Assembly: GCA_963556195.1 (NCBI GenBank)
Contig: OY744532.1
Span: forward strand, 82,997,234-83,061,233
DNA: 64,000 bases
Direction of reading: 5' to 3'
Source: Sepiola atlantica
Taxonomy: Eukaryota > Mollusca > Cephalopoda > Sepiida > Sepiolidae
Shown here: positions 47,324 through 59,814 of the stretch, one piece after another
How positions within the stretch are numbered: position 1 is the stretch's first letter
How the letters are laid out: each line of letters starts with the position of its first letter
Position numbers and translations under genes: made by a program
The notes under the pieces: model-generated
Told to the model about the DNA's origin: nothing
The model's input: only the letters and a program-made list of their open reading frames with translations
Databases searched by the model: none

Positions 47324-48549
47324 TGTTATTATCATGATTTATTTTATTGTAATATTTATTTAAATGGTACTCAATAAATTATAAACAGCTTTTTAAATAA
47401 TAATATTTAATACATTAATAAAAACACTACTACTACTGCTAATATTAATAATAATCGTGACTTGTTGATGAAACTGATCGCTTACTATTAACATTGTTTA
47501 TAGGCTATTTAATTGCAAAGCGGCTTCGTTTATTAAAAAAAAAACAGAACAAGAAGAAAGAATAATTATAGGTCATAATAATCATTTCATTAATAATAAT
47601 ATAAAAAAGACGAAAAATGTAATAATATTTGAAGTAGTACCAATGATAATCATAGTAATAGTGATGATGATAATGTAATAATAACAATAGTCCAAGCAAC
47701 ATGCCAACTGGTATAGGGTTTTTGAATTACCAGTAAGTTACAACGAACGTAACATCTTTAAGGATAGCAAATACCTGATGGAATGCAAAGTCACTTGTAA
47801 ATACCAGGTAGATATCTGGAAGAGTTAAACTGCGTTTCATGGTCAGGATTCGGTGTTAAGCTTTAGATACGAACTTTCCAATAAAGATACTAGAGCAGAA
47901 AAAAACTTACACAACCCATTCCCATTATTATTCTAATATGAGTGCTCAAAATTATCAAATCAAAAACGACGTAAGTGGGTCCGAAACAAACCAGTTTATC
48001 CAAGTCTTTATCTAGCGAAACATTCGGAATACTGACACTTAAACTAAATGCACTAACACCGTAAATAGAATTCTGATAAAATGTTGCTATAAAACCGACT
48101 CTTCTAAGGAGAAGATAGAGACAACGAATACACCGAAGTTGGAATCCGCTAGGCCTGTTTTAATTATCAGACCAGAATCTTGCCGGACAAGCCCGGCTCA
48201 TTAGAATTAATAAATGCTTATTTGCTATTAAAATTAAAGATATCAAACAAAAAATGAGACAAACGACTTAGACATACTTATCAAGATCAATAAATTGGAT
48301 GTAGTTGAAGAAAGGATTAGGGTAAGGGAACTATCTAACCCTAGGAACAGAAATATTTTGACTTATGATTATCGTAAAATGTATAATAGATCATGGGATG
48401 GTAGAATAAGATATTGATATTTTCATATTGTTAGACGAGAAGCTATAAGCTGGCAATTTAGAACAGCCGTCGAACCCGCAGTTTGTCAATAGGAAACACT
48501 GAAAATATCCCCATTAATGTGAATAAAGTATTGCCATTTGTATTGGTAA
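47322..48549. other. Gene-free DNA, possibly old LINE at its 3' end
   Basis: A degenerate AAT/GAT tract at 47,620-47,690, then unique DNA. From about 48,100 the sequence may be the unreadable 5' continuation of the LINE relic, but no motif confirms it. Confidence 0.4.
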
Positions 48550-49080
48550 ATACTTTTTATTAGTGTAATAAAGTTACTAAATCCGCTGCTAATACTGTGG
48601 CAAAGCTACTGGGAATAGAAACACGGGAAAAAGTAAAGAAAGAGCTCACATGGTTAACACGTTTAAAATAGGTAGATAAAACAGCTCAGAAATAGATTGA
48701 AGTAATATGCAAGCCGTCGGAAATGGCCAACTCAAAAAGTCAGAGTGCTTGTTAAGCACTAATCCATAAGTTCGACATACACCGAGAAGGTGTGAAGTGT
48801 GAAATTGAAGAACTCAAACAGCGTGTTGTTGCAAAAAGTGCTAAAGTTAAACATAAGAAACGGGAGACTTGCGCAAAAGAAACTGTTTGATAACAACCAT
48901 GAACTGTTTTACCAACAACTAGAAGGAATTGAAAGAGTGAAGTACGTTATACGTGATGCTGACCAATCTCTTGCATTCTGGAAAGGCATTTAGTAAAATG
49001 AAGTAAAACATCAAGATATTGAAGAATGGATCAAACATATTGAACAATGGAACGACACACGAATATAACAGGGTTAAAAG
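48550..49080 (+). pseudogene. LINE relic, pre-RT linker region
   Basis: Islands readable on the plus strand: LLGIETREKVKKELTWLTRL (48,620), EIEELKQRV (48,800), then QKKLFDNNHELFYQQL and RDADQSLAFWKGI (to 48,993), then EEWIKHIEQW. This order matches the stretch upstream of the reverse transcriptase in many invertebrate non-LTR elements, with its ELKQR, NxKxFYxxL and DAEExxxFWxxIW blocks. The fragment sits near the right end of the 5.3-kb unit. At least one frameshift separates the first and second islands. Confidence 0.5.
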
Positions 49081-49337
49081 CTTTTAAATTAGAGAATACA
49101 CTTCTCTGCCTGAGTCCAGACATACTGGTTTAAAAACTTTTCGGCTCTTCACCCGTTCTTGCAGTAATCATACATGGCTGTTTGAAGACAGGTAGTTGTC
49201 TTGCTGTCTTGATAAAAAATAAGACAAAAGGGAGTAAAGTGAAAAACTTGCACCAATCAGTTGCATCTCAGTTGTGTGGAATATTGCTACTACTATATTG
49301 TCTGAAAGTATTTATGGTAATTTGGACAAAGACAATC

Positions 49338-49380
49338 TGCTGCCCGAGAGAACAGAATTTCTGTTCTCTCGGGCAGCAGT
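49338..49380. other. Perfect 21-bp palindrome
   Basis: CTGCTGCCCGAGAGAACAGA plus A, a single T, then the exact complement back to CTGCTG. All 21 positions pair. It lies just inside the inner edge of the right inverted repeat (49,382). Confidence 0.95.
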
Positions 49381-49880
49381 TTTTAGAATTTCAGCATCAT
49401 TAGTCAAGGCAACCCAGAGATCCAGAAAGTTTAATCATGAAATCATTTTATCTGTGTGCACGTCCGTGCGTACGTACGTATGTGTCACTCTGTATCTCAT
49501 CAACTATTTGATGGATGAAGCTGAATTTTCGCAGAGATAGAGGTTATATGGTTTAGTTGATGCAATTTTAATTTCAGTTTACTATATACCTTAGTTTTCT
49601 AGAAAATTGCCATACTACTTAAAATGACTAGTATTCATACACTTTATTCTATATCTTATCGACCATTTGATGGATTCAGCTGATTTTTGGCAAATATAGA
49701 GGTTGTAGTGTCTAGTTGATGACATTTTAATTTCAGTTAACTATATATCTTGATTAGTCAAACTACCAACTATATCAGTTATTGAGACATATCTTTTACA
49801 CAAGTAGTGATATTCCATGGAAAATGCCAGTATACTGAAAGCATATGCCCTTAATAGGGTTAAGATGTACATTCTATGAA

Positions 49881-50130
49881 TAGAACTATTATCTTGAAGT
49901 GCCCGATGATCAATTGAATGGTAATTATATGTTTCTAGTATGCAGAATGAGTTAAAACTTCTTGAAATCTGGCAAGAATTATAATCACTCTGACTTCTAG
50001 TAAATCAACCTATATTTCCGATGAGCGATGTCTAGTATTTATTTGCGTGAGAAATCCTAGTGTTTATAATAATAACACACTAATAATCATAAAAATAGTA
50101 ATATTAATAACAATAAAAATATTAATGACG
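49881..50130. other. No recognisable gene
   Basis: AT-rich unique DNA leading into the AAT tract. Confidence 0.5.

Positions 50131-50208
<78 letters not shown>
50131..50208. repeat. (AAT)n microsatellite
   Basis: About 26 uninterrupted ATA/AAT triplets. A similar tract lies at 56,597-56,681. Confidence 0.96.
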
Positions 50209-50210
<2 letters not shown>

Positions 50211-50385
50211 AGTATGGGGAATCGCAACACAAATGCATAACTCATCAGACCATGAACTCTGATACAAAAGTCTCTTTAAACTTAGATTTTCATCTTGTAA
50301 TTTTAATAATTAAATTAAATCGATTGTGTATGTATGTTTGTGATTACTCAGACTAATGTGCTCATATTGGTTATTATTTCCACAA

Positions 50386-50764
50386 AGTTTCGGCCGATCG
50401 AACTTTCAACTTTCTGAACGTGCGTCTTTTCGATATAGCAAATCGCCATATTGAAATCGAGAATATCTACGGAAGTGGTAACTGCAACCTTTATTTAATC
50501 GACTTTCAGTCAGTCCGGACAGGGTAGAATTGTTAGGAAAACAATCATAATTATATTCTTAGTATCGCATGTACTTTGGAGCGAGCCTTTAACCTGCAGA
50601 ATGCTATCATTAGTTGTGATAATCATTCTTCGCAAGTTATCCTTTGCGTCATGAGTGTACACATTGTTCCGGTCAGAATTGCGTACAGGTTCCCGAGTTC
50701 GACATAAGAATTTCGGAGTTTTACAATATGCAGCTAAAAAATGTAAAAGGTGACATCGGCCGAA
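50386..50764. mobile_element. Possible element with outward GGCCGAAAC motifs
   Basis: GTTTCGGCCGAT at 50,386-50,397 and ATCGGCCGAAAC at 50,753-50,764 are exact 12-bp inverted repeats about 355 bp apart. Both read CGAAAC outward, and what follows is loosely alike on the two sides (CTTTGTGG... / GTTGTATG...). This resembles the outward GAAA layout of the elements at 14,961 and 34,850. The 109-codon minus frame within (50,510-50,839) is not recognisable. Confidence 0.3.
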
Positions 50765-50839
50765 ACGTTGTATGTGTAACAGCCGAATAATCCACATTAT
50801 CACTCCTGATCTAAACCCAATTCGAACCAATTTAGGCAA

Positions 50840-51799
50840 TCGTTTTAATAGTTTGCATATTTACAATGTGCTCTTACAGGCAATTTAATATACGAGGAAC
50901 CAAGTAAAAACACATATTTACTTACACAAACATAGATAAATATAGGAAACAAGATAAAATATTACACTACGAGCTTGAAAAAAATAAACCAAATTCGTAA
51001 AGCTACGAAACAGCAGCTCATGTTTTACTGAGTAGACAAGAAAATGACGTGTTATACTGCCGGGAACGTTAAAAACATGCGAACTTTCAATCTTATGTGA
51101 AGTCCATAGCAACAGTTCTTTCCTATATAAAAGTGTATTTCTATAAACGACACAATCATTGTTTCTGTCGCTGTACACTACACGCGTAAAGGCGGTAATT
51201 CCTGGCGTCCTACTGCCAATTTATTCAGAAACGAACATTGTATATTCATATGAACATGTGTACTCATGCAAAGGCCAGCACGGTAACCTGACAGACCTCT
51301 GTTGATTTCTCAAACTCTTATAAGTAACTAGTTCGAGGCATCTATTAATACAAGCTTTACTTAATAGTGGTGATATCAGTGAACGTATAAAGCATTCACG
51401 AATTCGACATTCTTAATAACTTTGGAGGCAACGGATGAATTGTTTAATAGAAACATCAATTTGTAATCGTATTGTGATTCGAAGATACAAACTAGCCTTT
51501 TCATTATTTTAAAAAAGCGTCTATAGATGTGCGCTGTTCTCTAAATAATAAAGTCTTTACCATCGAAAATATAGACATTACTTTCAAGATGATGTCTATT
51601 GTCCAGGTTGGCGGACGCCACTCCGATTTGGATGACGTTAGTTTTTAGTTGTCCTGCCACAAACAGTATTTAGTATCCCCACATTCTCACACATCGAGTA
51701 CTTAAAAAGGCTTACCGTTGCGTAATGTCGGCCATATAATGATAACTATGCTGTATATGAACGGATAACTGTTAACAAATAGATCTAACTACTTATTAG
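50840..51799. other. No recognisable gene
   Basis: Unique DNA. A minus frame of 86 codons (50,918-51,178) shows no known domain. Confidence 0.5.
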
Positions 51800-52080
51800 G
51801 ATTCTATAAGTCAGCGCCCATTACCGTCAAAAAATGACTGAGAGCCCCATCGGTATTACCCGGTAGGCACTCCTCAGGCGATTAGCTATAAACAAACTCC
51901 TTCTGAAAGGGTTAGAAGACAAAGCCTGGGATGGTGGACATCCTAGATCTTCACAGGGCAGTTCCTCAGACCGGCAGAATTAAGACACGGAGGTAAAGAG
52001 GGGACCGGTCTCTAAAGCGAGCATCAATTGCAACATATACAACACCCTGATCTTAGCCAAAAGGCCACGGAGGATAGTGA
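51800..52080 (-). mobile_element. SINE with U2-snRNA-like head, copy B
   Basis: On the minus strand the head contains GGCCTTTTGGCTAAGATCA, an exact 19-nt match to U2 snRNA, followed by GGGTGTTGTATATGTTGC, a diverged form of the next U2 segment. The body carries ATCTAGGATGTCCACCATCC, CTGAGGAGTGCCTACCGGGT, AATACCGATGGGGCT and GGCGCTGACTTAT, the same blocks and order as copy A. The tail seems truncated near 51,800. Confidence 0.75.
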
Positions 52081-52092
52081 ACGATAGTTGGT

Positions 52093-52400
52093 ATTTATCT
52101 ACCTCCCACATCGGTTAGAGGTGACAAAAGGTCGGAAAAGTGGGATTTGATAAGTCAACGCCATAGAGGAAGAAGAACGCTCTGACCATCAAACATGCCT
52201 GGTCAGCCCTGTCGGCATTCCCTGGTAGGGGCGCTTTAAGCGATTAGTAATAAAATAACTTATTCTCAAAGGGTGAGAAGACAAAGCATAGGAGGGTGCG
52301 CATCAAGACACGATGGTCAAGATGGGACCGGTTTCCAGGGAAAGCATCCAACGGAACAGACACTATACTCTGATATTAGCCTAAAAGACACGAAGGATAT
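52093..52400 (-). mobile_element. SINE with U2-snRNA-like head, copy C
   Basis: The minus-strand head GTCTTTTAGGCTAATATCAG followed by TGTCTGTTCC is a more diverged U2 match. The body blocks are AAACCGGTCCCATCTTGACC, CGCCCCTACCAGGGAATGCC, GACAGGGCTGACCAGGCA and GGCGTTGACTTATCAAATCC. The tail GTGGGAGGTAGATAAATA matches the tail of copy A. Copy B begins less than 20 bp after this tail, so C and B form a head-to-tail pair in the same orientation. Confidence 0.72.
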
Positions 52401-54042
52401 TGATCTATAGTAAATAAGCCGGATTCCCCATGATAATATATTTCACGCATAAAACTGTTCTGTCATATACACTTTGATAGGGAATCACGGTATGTATATT
52501 ACAAACAACGTACACTCCTTATTCTAGTACTTTACAGGACCCTGAGCACGTGTAACTTTAACAGTAATGGAGATAATTAAGTATAGTTCATTATTATTAG
52601 CCCAATTACTTACAGTTTTGGTAACAGTTTTACTTCTACGTAAATTCGTGATTCCCCCCCCCCCCCAGTATTTTATTTCTTTTACATATGCCATATTGTT
52701 CCATTTGTTGGAACACACTCGATATTTATATGCAACAGTTTGATTAATTAACAAAAAAGTGAATTACCTCCGCTATTCAGTTTGATTTGTAACTATTTGT
52801 GTGTGTGTGTGTTTATTTGTGTACAGCCTAGCGTCCACATCTGTTGTCCAATCATCACCAAACTTGATCAAAATATCGGACATGGTCGTACATAAGACCG
52901 ATTTAATTGTGAAATGCTAAGGTCAATACTAAAGGTCATGTAAATAAGTATAAATAACACGTTTGGCAGTAACATCTGCTCATTGTAAGGACACCGTACT
53001 TTGCCGATAGTGTAGCAAATCATGCCTCTTAGTTTATCTTGGAGATTGTTTTGACGTTTGACCTTGACATAAAACTGTCCGGTCAACTTTGTCATTTAAA
53101 TGGAATGTCAGCTTAAGTTACAAGACGGATAATGCAATCTCACGACTCATTAATATTCTTTTTAGACTGTGATTTTTTCTTTTAATCTCTTTAAAATACT
53201 TTTTTTGGTTTCACCATCGACCATTTGTTTCGTAATTATACTCGTTAGCCAAATCTCATCCAAAATGAAGTATTGAATATCTTTTGCAGGTGACCGTTGT
53301 GGTCTACTTAATTACCATAAATAGTATTTATAATGCAATTACACATGACACTATATGGCTTTGGATACATGAATAGATTTTAATTCTATTTGTTTTACGG
53401 TTAATTGGTATGATTACAGTATTACATAGGAGTGATAGTATAGGTATTAACATCATTGAAGAACCAACGGAGAAAGGCAACCCATAAAAGCCAGTCGAAC
53501 ACACAGATACTTTTTCAAGGAGTCTCCTTATTTCAGATAATTCTTCATAACCATGCTACTATACTCTAATATAGTACACCAATGCAATACAGTTTGGAAA
53601 TTTACGAATGGCGAGAGAATAAATACCTTTATGTATGAGGATGATCTGAAACTAACAAACACAACTTAAATCTTAAGCTTAGAAGGCATTTTCCAATAAG
53701 CAATAAGTAATCTGTTATAGTGATAAAGAAGCAGTGAGTACAGAAAACATTGTACTTAGAATCCTGGAAACATTACTGATTGTTGACGAAACTGAAACAA
53801 TTTGTAATTACATGTGTGAGCACTTTTAGTGGGTAAGCAATCATTTACACGCCTAATTACGCATAGTACAAGATGTAATGTTCCGTACAATATTAAATAG
53901 TATTATTCTCTTCAAAAAGCCCACAGTTGTGCGTAAACAATTACTATATTAAACAAAACTCATTTGTTATTTGCTACTGCATGTCTTCTTTTGTATGCAA
54001 TATTTTCCATTACAAAATGTATGCAACTTTATATTTCCACAC
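52401..54042. other. Gene-free DNA
   Basis: Contains a C14 run at about 52,655, a GTGTGTGTGTGTG run at 52,799 and otherwise unique sequence. No supported gene or element. Confidence 0.55.
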
Positions 54043-54066
54043 AAAAATACACACACAAACACACAA

Positions 54067-54139
<73 letters not shown>
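54043..54139. repeat. (CA)n(TA)n compound microsatellite
   Basis: ACACACACAAACACACAAACACACACACACACA then TA to 54,139. Confidence 0.95.
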
Positions 54140-54141
<2 letters not shown>

Positions 54142-54481
54142 TAATAAATTATTTTCGTATGATAATAAGTGTTTTTCATGATAACTTTTTTCATTGTTTA
54201 TCCATTGAAAATGTAAGAACGCTTTATGCTGCCTTTTGTATAATGCGTTGTGGCACACCAGTGTACACTGTAACATTTTCTAATAGATGATTTGATACGA
54301 ACTATCTCATTATTATCATTTGTGTTATGGTTTCCGTGCATCAATGAAAAGTTCAAGAAGACATAAAAACTGAACAAGATATACGATCCATATATGGGTA
54401 AGTCTCCGTAAAGATAACGATTTTAAATTAAGAAAGTAAGATATAAACATATAAAAGATAACATTGAAGTGCGGTCTCGTA

Positions 54482-54486
<5 letters not shown>
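54140..54486. other. No recognisable gene
   Basis: AT-rich unique DNA. Confidence 0.5.
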
Positions 54487-54560
<74 letters not shown>

Positions 54561-54563
54561 TAT
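54487..54563. repeat. (TA)n microsatellite
   Basis: TA with one TG break. It lies about 30 bp downstream, in minus-strand sense, of the hammerhead candidate. Confidence 0.95.
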
Positions 54564-54590
54564 AAGTATAAACTTTTATTTATACAAACA

Positions 54591-54662
54591 TTATTGGTTA
54601 CATATGTGCATACATGTTTCGGTTGCACCTTTCCCAGAAAGTCATCCTCATCAGACCAAGAA
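54591..54662 (-). ncRNA. Type I hammerhead ribozyme candidate
   Basis: Minus strand: stem I TTCTTGGT, conserved CTGATGA (54,654 to 54,648), a long stem II with the GAUGACUUUC / GAAAGGUGCAACC sides pairing apart from small bulges, conserved CGAAA (54,621-54,617), stem III ACATGT/ACATATGT-type hairpin, UA at positions 16.1/17 (54,600-54,599), and stem I 3' strand ACCAATAA. Stem I pairs at seven of eight positions. The CUGAUGAG...CGAAAC core is fully canonical, so I rate it the best ribozyme candidate in the window. It is enclosed between two TA tracts and may be a solo long terminal unit of a PLE or retrozyme. Confidence 0.72.
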
Positions 54663-54676
54663 TTTCAGAGAACTGG

Positions 54677-55246
<570 letters not shown>

Positions 55247-55247
55247 A

Positions 55248-55306
<59 letters not shown>

Positions 55307-55430
55307 AAGAGAGAGAGATAGAGAGACGGAGAGAGATAGATAGAGAGATAATAGATAAAACATGTAATGTAACTCATCTGACCTATCTCTTTTTCCATAT
55401 TTCGAGAGAGAGAGACAGAGAGAGCTAAAT
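55247..55430. repeat. (TA)n(GA)n compound microsatellite
   Basis: TA to 55,271, then GAGAGAGA with GATA and GACGG interruptions to about 55,348, and another GAGAGAGAGACAGAGAGAG patch near 55,405. Confidence 0.94.
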
Positions 55431-56596
55431 AATATATTTATTTTACAGTTTTTATCATATCACTTTTTAATAAATTATATCCCATAATAACTCAATACAT
55501 TAACATTTTCTTCCGAAAAATGTCTACATCAACCCGGATATTGTTGGCTCGTTATATTGGTCGCCGAAATGAAAAGGTTCTTTTCAGTTATTTATTCCCC
55601 TTTAGTTTCCCTTCAGATTGCTGTTAACAACAACACCCTCAATGTTTTATTTTTGAACATTCTTCACGGTCTTTATTTTAAAGTGACTAATTAACCTAAG
55701 TGTTTTTGTGACTCTTATTTTCTCCGTATGTCTAAAACATAGAATTCTAAAGAAATGCATGGGTTTTATTGTAAACTACCTGGATACCTATTGCTTATTG
55801 CACAGCTTATTGTGACAGTTGTAAATCAGATGGCTTAATTTGGAGATAAATTATAATAAGATCACTATGAAGTAGTATGTTATACAGGTGTGCTGATACC
55901 TGCCCTACGAATTACAGCATACATGTATTTCTAATCTGTGTAACTTTTTTTATAATTTTACTTTTAGGAATATTAGTATGGCTATGGTGGATTAAAATCG
56001 AATCAGCTACATACTTAGCGAGGCGGATGTTATATCTTTAGATATAGAATAACTAAGATTTGTTTTTAATTTTTAATTTTTAATTCTTAATTTAGGATTA
56101 AATATTCGTTTTGGAGGAAATAACTCGTGAAACTTTCCGATGAATTATGTCCGTTGTAGTTTGGCTCTGTGTTATGTTTAATGTAATCTGTACATTCTTT
56201 AGTGATTTTTCGTGATTTTAATTTGACAAACATAAAACAAAATATATAATTCAGTATTGAATCTGATCAACGATACGCTTTAATTTTATTATCGCTAAAA
56301 TTTAAAAATAATGATTATACCCATATTGAAACCATTTATCTTTCTTGAAGTAAAGTCATGAAAGTTCTCACGTAACGAAATTTTGTTGACTTCCGACAGC
56401 CTAGTAACTCTCGCTATTTTGTCTATTAGTCCTCACATTCCATGAGCAGTGTTTTTGACAATGGGGAAGTGTGGCTCTTATTTCTGGTACGTTTTTTTTA
56501 TTAGGTGATGTGTTGAGATTTTCAATCCTCTCATTTTATTCACTATCATTCAGCTTTAAACATATCCATTTCATTAATCCTTATCCACGAATCATA
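55431..56596. other. Gene-free DNA
   Basis: No supported gene; a TTTTTAATTTTTAATTTTTAATT run lies near 56,065. Confidence 0.5.

Positions 56597-56681
<85 letters not shown>
56597..56681. repeat. (AAT)n microsatellite
   Basis: About 28 AAT triplets; one frame reads as a poly-Asn run of 28 residues, another as poly-Ile. Confidence 0.96.
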
Positions 56682-56683
<2 letters not shown>

Positions 56684-58009
56684 CAATATAAACCAAAGTT
56701 TGTGATTAACATAATGGATTTAATCGCAGACTATGGAATTGGTCGATCCAAATTCATCTCCAATCTGATACGTGTGTGCGCTAATGCTTTTTGGAAAGTA
56801 TAACTACCTAATTTTTAACAATTGTGGGTAAAATAGTGCAGCAAGATTCAAGACAGGTGTGTACAACTAATGTTAAGAACGGTATTTTTTCACACGAGGC
56901 GAGTATTTTGTTCACATTTGCCAACATTTTAAACTAATCGCATTTTCGTATACAACTTTCATATTAAATTAACATGTTTCTATCAGGTATTATCTATCAT
57001 CAATATTAATAATACTTTGTAATTCTTTCTTTCAATATCGTTTTGTGGAAATCGCTCCATCAGTGGGGTTCTTATCACGTTAAGTTTGTTTGTTCAGGCT
57101 TTATTAGTAGTGATTAACTTATAAGTGACCGTTTTAGGATTAGTTTCAAATTTGGAGATAATATTTTGAGGTGGCGAAAAGGGTTCTAGATTTTGTCACC
57201 ATTATTAATGTGAGTTTTTTCATTGCATTTAAGCATGACGTGATTTATTGTCAAGTCTTCTTAAATGTTCGCATATTCCTTTCTTGGCTTTTCAGTAATA
57301 GATTTTCCTATACAGCATGGTCGCTTTTTAAACAAGACTTTCCAGAAATCAGTTTTCATATATTTTGTAGTCAACTGAACTTTAATTTCTATGTTTCTGA
57401 GTTGATATGGGTTTCTCGATTCAATTCCCACATCAGAAAGTTCTTAATCGTATTCATCTGGTGTATCTTGAAGCCATACCAGTTCCGGCGGCCCTAAATA
57501 TAAATAGACTACAAGAATGCATGTTTCTAATAATTTTCCTGGATATGTTAAAGATCTCTATTTCTTAGAGTCCTGAATTCAGGTTGAGACTTGTTTTTCT
57601 TCGATTGAATACCAGTCTGACATACTTTCTTGATTATTCGATGTCCCCTTTTTATACCGTTTAACATTTTAAGCAGAGACCTTCTCTCACTAATTCCATT
57701 TATTTAGTTGCTATCATCGACGTATTAAGTATACTTTAAACATTTGTCAATAATCTGTAGGCGGTGAAAAATGCTAAAATGACAAAATTAATTGGATTTT
57801 GGTCTGAAATGTTTAAATAAAGGTTACTCATTTTACAGTTACTATAAAATTTATACTAAATCATATTACATAATTCGATGCTACGTATTCAACTGAAAAA
57901 TCTCTATAATAAAAGAAAATTCTGCAATTTTAGCTATTACAGATTTAAAACAAATCAGTCACATGATAATTTGATCCTCACTCCAAGTATATAAATACGT
58001 GGTTTTATT
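56682..58009. other. Gene-free DNA
   Basis: A 108-codon plus frame (57,171-57,497) is rich in Phe, Ile and Ser with no motif I recognise, and no initiation context or neighbour supports it. Confidence 0.45.
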
Positions 58010-59764
58010 TTGTTTTATTGTTTTTTAACATATTTACCCCCAAACAAGGCAGAGCGCCACTGTAGACGTAATGGGGCTACTGAGAATGACTTAGTAGGTT
58101 TAGGGTGTCACTTTACGTTGGAGGCTGTGCAGCGAGATGTTTGTTTACAGTAGTTTTAAACCTCTGCATGTCAGTAACGTCGGAGAAACAGGGAGTAGGG
58201 AGTGAGTTCCAGAAGCCGGCATCTCGAGGAAAGAGGCTGCTGAAGTAGAAGGTTATCCGACATATATAGGCATCCACAGTTAATGCATCTAGTGTATTTT
58301 CGTCGAGGGGCCACTAGAACAGCTAGATCATCGAAACAAAATCCATTGAAGCATATGTAAAACAAGCACAAAGATGAAACATTGCGGCAATGCGAAAAGT
58401 GGGTGCACCTTGCTGGATAGTGAGGGACCTATTAAGTTAGCGACTCTTCCTTGGACCTTGTCTAAGAGTCAGAGACTACTGGATGATGCACCAGTCCAGA
58501 TGTGGCAACAATACTCCATACACGAGCGAATCGTGGCTTTTTATAGATATAAGATAATGGCAGATGTGAGGAATATATTTGCACGGTAGAGGGAGCCGAC
58601 CTTTTTTGCAGCGGCCTTGGCAATCTTTTCAATTGATGTGTTCCAATACATGTCACATGTGAAGATTAGGCCGAGTAGTTTGAATGATGAGCTCTCAGGT
58701 AGGATGTTATTTGCCTTGGTAATCGGTGGTTGAAGACATTTCTCGTAGTTATTGAAGGAAAGCGGCTTTGTCTTTGCGTCATTAAAAGTAACCAAACATA
58801 TATGACCCCGATCCACTACAGCCTGGAAGTAACTTTCTAAGGAATTGCATCGGATATGTACTCGCCCATTTTGCCCACATGACGAGAGTACAGCGTGGTG
58901 TCGTCAGCAAATATACCTATCTCAGACTCGATGTTATCAGGGTAATCGTTTATGAAAATCAGGAACAACAAGATTCCGAGTATAGATCCCTGGGGTACAC
59001 CTGCATTTATGTAACGTGGTATGGATTAACAGACATCGAGGACATCCCGGATCTTTTTCTGGTTAGGAAAGATCTAATTATATTAAATATATGTCTAGTA
59101 ATAGCATATGAGTTAATTTTTAGGGTGAGCTGTTTATGCCATACCTTGTGAAAGGCCTTGGATATATCAGGCGCCATTGCCCTAGCGTTACCTACCTTAT
59201 CCAGTCTATGATATACGCGTTCAGAGATAGCCGTTTAGATGCCAGCAGTAGATACTGCTTGTCTAAATCCATACTGGCGGTCAGAAAAAAGTTTAGGACT
59301 GATTAAAGATTCAAAGATTTTAGCAAAGATCGGAAGTAGGCTGATTGGGCGATAGTTCTTCGGATCTGTTCTATCCCCAGAATTCTTGCGGACATATACA
59401 CTTTTCCATCTATTAGGGAAGCAAGTTCAGCAAGGCATTTGTTGTAGTGTGTGTAAAAGACATGGGCCCAGTTCTGCAGAGCGTTTCTTTATTGCTATTA
59501 CCGGTACTAGATCAGGCCTACATGCTTTAGAGGTGTCGAGGTTATTTATGATGACCTTGACCTGATCTGAGGTGATAACCAGGTTTTCAAGTTTGACTCT
59601 AGTCCGCAATGGGAATTTAGGGAAATGGTGGTTTGCCGAGTCCAAAGTGGAGTTAATGGCGAAACGCTAGGCGAGTAGTTCAGCCTTATCAGCTGCCGTG
59701 CAAACGACATCGTTGTGGTTTGATAGCGGGAGAATCGTTGATGTTTCCAGAAACATTTATTCAT
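58010..59764 (-). pseudogene. Broken jockey-clade LINE reverse transcriptase
   Basis: Read on the minus strand, motifs occur in the RT order: NLDTSKACRPDLVPVIAIKK (59,560-59,490, start of RT), TDPKNYRPISLLP (59,370-59,330), DRQYGFRQ (59,280), DISKAFHKVWHKQL (59,165-59,125), GVPQGSILG (59,000-58,975, frameshifted), [11 protein letters not shown] with the catalytic Asp pair at 58,900-58,911, then SSSFKLLGLIFTCDMYWNTS and KAAAKKVGSLYRA (58,700-58,590). The 3' part to 58,010 matches the 38.4-kb copy. Several frameshifts and stops exist, for example HVT*MQV after the FLTRKR block. No endonuclease domain is readable. It is the best preserved of three or four copies of this family here. Confidence 0.82.
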
Positions 59765-59770
59765 TCATCT

Positions 59771-59811
59771 GTTGTTGTTGTTGTTCTTCTTCTTCTTCTT
59801 CTTCTTCTTCT
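59771..59811. repeat. (GTT)n(CTT)n microsatellite
   Basis: GTTGTTGTTGTTG then TTCTTCTTC to 59,811, just beyond the readable 5' limit of the LINE. Confidence 0.95.
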
Positions 59812-59814
59812 CCT

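Larger units (their letters stand above)
44560..49880. mobile_element. 5.3-kb unit with inverted repeats of about 500 bp at its ends
   Basis: 44,560-45,077 and 49,382-49,880 are inverted copies: TTTCTAGAAAA/AGTAAACTGAAATT, CATCAACTAGAC, TGGTCGATAAGATATAGAAT, the (ACGT)n patch (44,978 / 49,467), TCTGGATCTCTGGGTTGCCT and GATGCTGAAATTCT all recur in mirrored order. Identity is roughly 85% by eye. The interior holds TA tracts, a trinucleotide array and a LINE relic but no transposase. Long terminal inverted repeats occur in foldback elements, some DNA transposons and Polintons; none can be assigned. An old inverted segmental duplication is also possible. Confidence 0.7.

Noticed and set aside
57171..57497. 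108-codon plus frame as a host exon
   Set aside because: Composition is AT-driven (Phe, Ile, Ser) and no motif, splice context or neighbouring coding sequence supports it.
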